Below, in pieces: positions 62,893 through 64,000 of a stretch of DNA of 64,000 nucleotides. Source of the stretch: Amblyomma americanum. Taxonomy: Eukaryota > Arthropoda > Arachnida > Ixodida > Ixodidae. Under the pieces are notes generated by a model. That model made no database searches, was not told the origin of the DNA, and saw only the letters and a program-made list of their open reading frames with translations. The translations under genes were made by a program, and so were the position numbers. Position 1 is the stretch's first letter. Every line of letters starts with the position of its first letter. The stretch spans positions 112,947,308 through 113,011,307 of the forward strand of contig NC_135497.1 in NCBI RefSeq assembly GCF_052857255.1, in the 5' to 3' direction.

Positions 62893-64000
62893 ATAACGAC
62901 GCTGTTTCTCTTGAGCGACGAGGAGGAAGGTATACAATCACCTGCATACACACTAACACACACACACAAACACTGCGGGGCACGCACAACCTATGTCAAG
63001 GTGAACATCAGCATCAGACTTTGGGTTCTGGTGCGACAGTCCTTGTCGGCGCCGACGCACACGGCGGTGCAGGTGCAGCCCGGTCACCGGCGAAGTATCA
63101 GCAGGCCGGTACCAGCAGGCAGGAGCGCGTCGGTAGTGCGCCTGGCTACCGGGAGGCCGGAGTCAGCAGGCGGGTGCTCACTGGTAGGCCGACTGGCTAG
63201 CCGGAGGGTGGATACAGCATGTAGGGTACCGTGGGGGGTAGCGTGCGCAGGCAGCCAGACCCCGGACCTCGATGCCCGGCCGGTGCAGGCTAGCTGGCCT
63301 TGGGGAAACGCCGAGCTCCAAAACACGACGCGCCGCTCAACCAACCACAGCCATTGCCTCAAAGCCAGGCTCCAAGGATCGATTGCGCACGCGCACCGGC
63401 ACGCCGCACGCGGCCACACTTCTTTCTCCTGCCGGAACCCATAGAGCACAATCCACATTATCACAACCTCCCCCAGTTTCAAGACAGTGGTTTACAATTG
63501 TTTTGGAACCACGAGAGGGGGGGGGGATAGAACGGAAATGTCCCCCGCGAGGAATGCTCACAGTTCCTGTCTGTTTACAGACATACGTTCATATGTACAT
63601 ACAGATGCAAGTCCGCGTGCTGAGGAATACAGTTGTCAACACGCACAAGCAGGAGGCAAAGAAGCAATAATGTTATCGGATCCGACATGGTGACTAAGCT
63701 AAGTCATTGTGGGGCATTCAAACACGGCTAAGATAATCAGCACCCACGTTATCGGTTTCTTTTATGCAGTCGATGGCGTACGTGTAATCTTGCAAAAATA
63801 AACTCGAATTCACGGAACAAACTTCGTACTTCTTCAGTCTGCGCCTCTGAAAGACCTGAAACGAATTGGACGTCCGCAGAGCACTGTGTTTGACGGAGAT
63901 TCAGAGCAGGCAGTTCTACGGGGCACTCCACATTGAGCGCTTCAAGGTCCAATGGGAGTTGGTCGGTCTCTGCGGCGGCCGATACTTTCCGCGTCACCGG
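62893..64000 (-). mobile_element. Ty3/Gypsy element, copy 2, 3-prime part
   Basis: It holds the LTR-like repeat 63448-62893, a purine-rich tract upstream of it, a single 160-bp unit with the pre-RT/RNase H deletion junction, and the pre-RT frame (63997-63749). The element continues beyond the window. The internal deletion is shared with copy 1, so it predates the segmental duplication. Confidence 0.7.

Overview
This is eukaryotic nuclear DNA. It has spliced genes with GT-AG introns, non-LTR, LTR and Penelope-like retroelements, tRNA-headed SINEs and very long microsatellites, and it has no operons or ribosome binding sites. The SINE families match those I know from hard ticks: a head reading roughly 'ccgcagtggctcagtggttatg' on its coding strand and a body with 'cgatggaggcgaaa' and 'aacccaggtggtcgaaa'. 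A metastriate hard tick (Ixodidae) is my best guess for the source. The eukaryotic origin is certain. The tick assignment is inference.

The one host gene I can assemble is an Aurora-family Ser/Thr kinase on the minus strand. It runs from a GC-rich first exon ending at 62346 to a stop codon at 35038. Six coding exons join in phase (61219-61102, 55994-55915, 50027-49889, 47847-47699, 37877-37646, 35142-35038) into a complete 274-residue kinase domain. The ATG is split across the first splice junction (AT in exon 1, G in exon 2), with an in-frame stop upstream, so the protein is almost a bare catalytic domain. It keeps the catalytic residues and the T-loop Thr, but the Aurora-typical Trp after DFG is Leu.

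Bases 1 to about 13400 are a direct, roughly 98 percent identical copy of 50734-64000. That copy carries a second exon 1, second coding exon A and second coding exon B, with the rest presumably left of the window. This suggests a tandem duplication of the gene with a period near 50.7 kb, or a haplotype duplication in the assembly. A third, older, inverted partial copy at 18152-22168 carries a decayed exon A and ends at a 1.2 kb pure (GT)n tract.

The rest is mostly transposon-derived. A CR1-like LINE (PHD plus FP-like ORF1, broken ORF2) lies at 1-4291 and 50392-54974, inside the intron between coding exons B and C. A deleted Ty3/Gypsy element with Gmr1-like PR-IN-RT order and two LTR-like repeats lies at 12136-16020, just upstream of the first kinase exon copy and partly repeated at 62893-64000. 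LINE and RTE fragments fill 23382-25620. A Jockey/CR1-type LINE (about 34160-26340, minus) is split by a head-to-head inverted dimer of a Penelope-like element (28946-33380) with a 14-bp target site duplication. A 146-bp palindromic mini-Penelope with a 12-bp target site duplication lies at 39986-40131. A TTAA-flanked MITE lies near 42963-43484. At least ten SINE remnants are scattered through the kinase introns and spacers.
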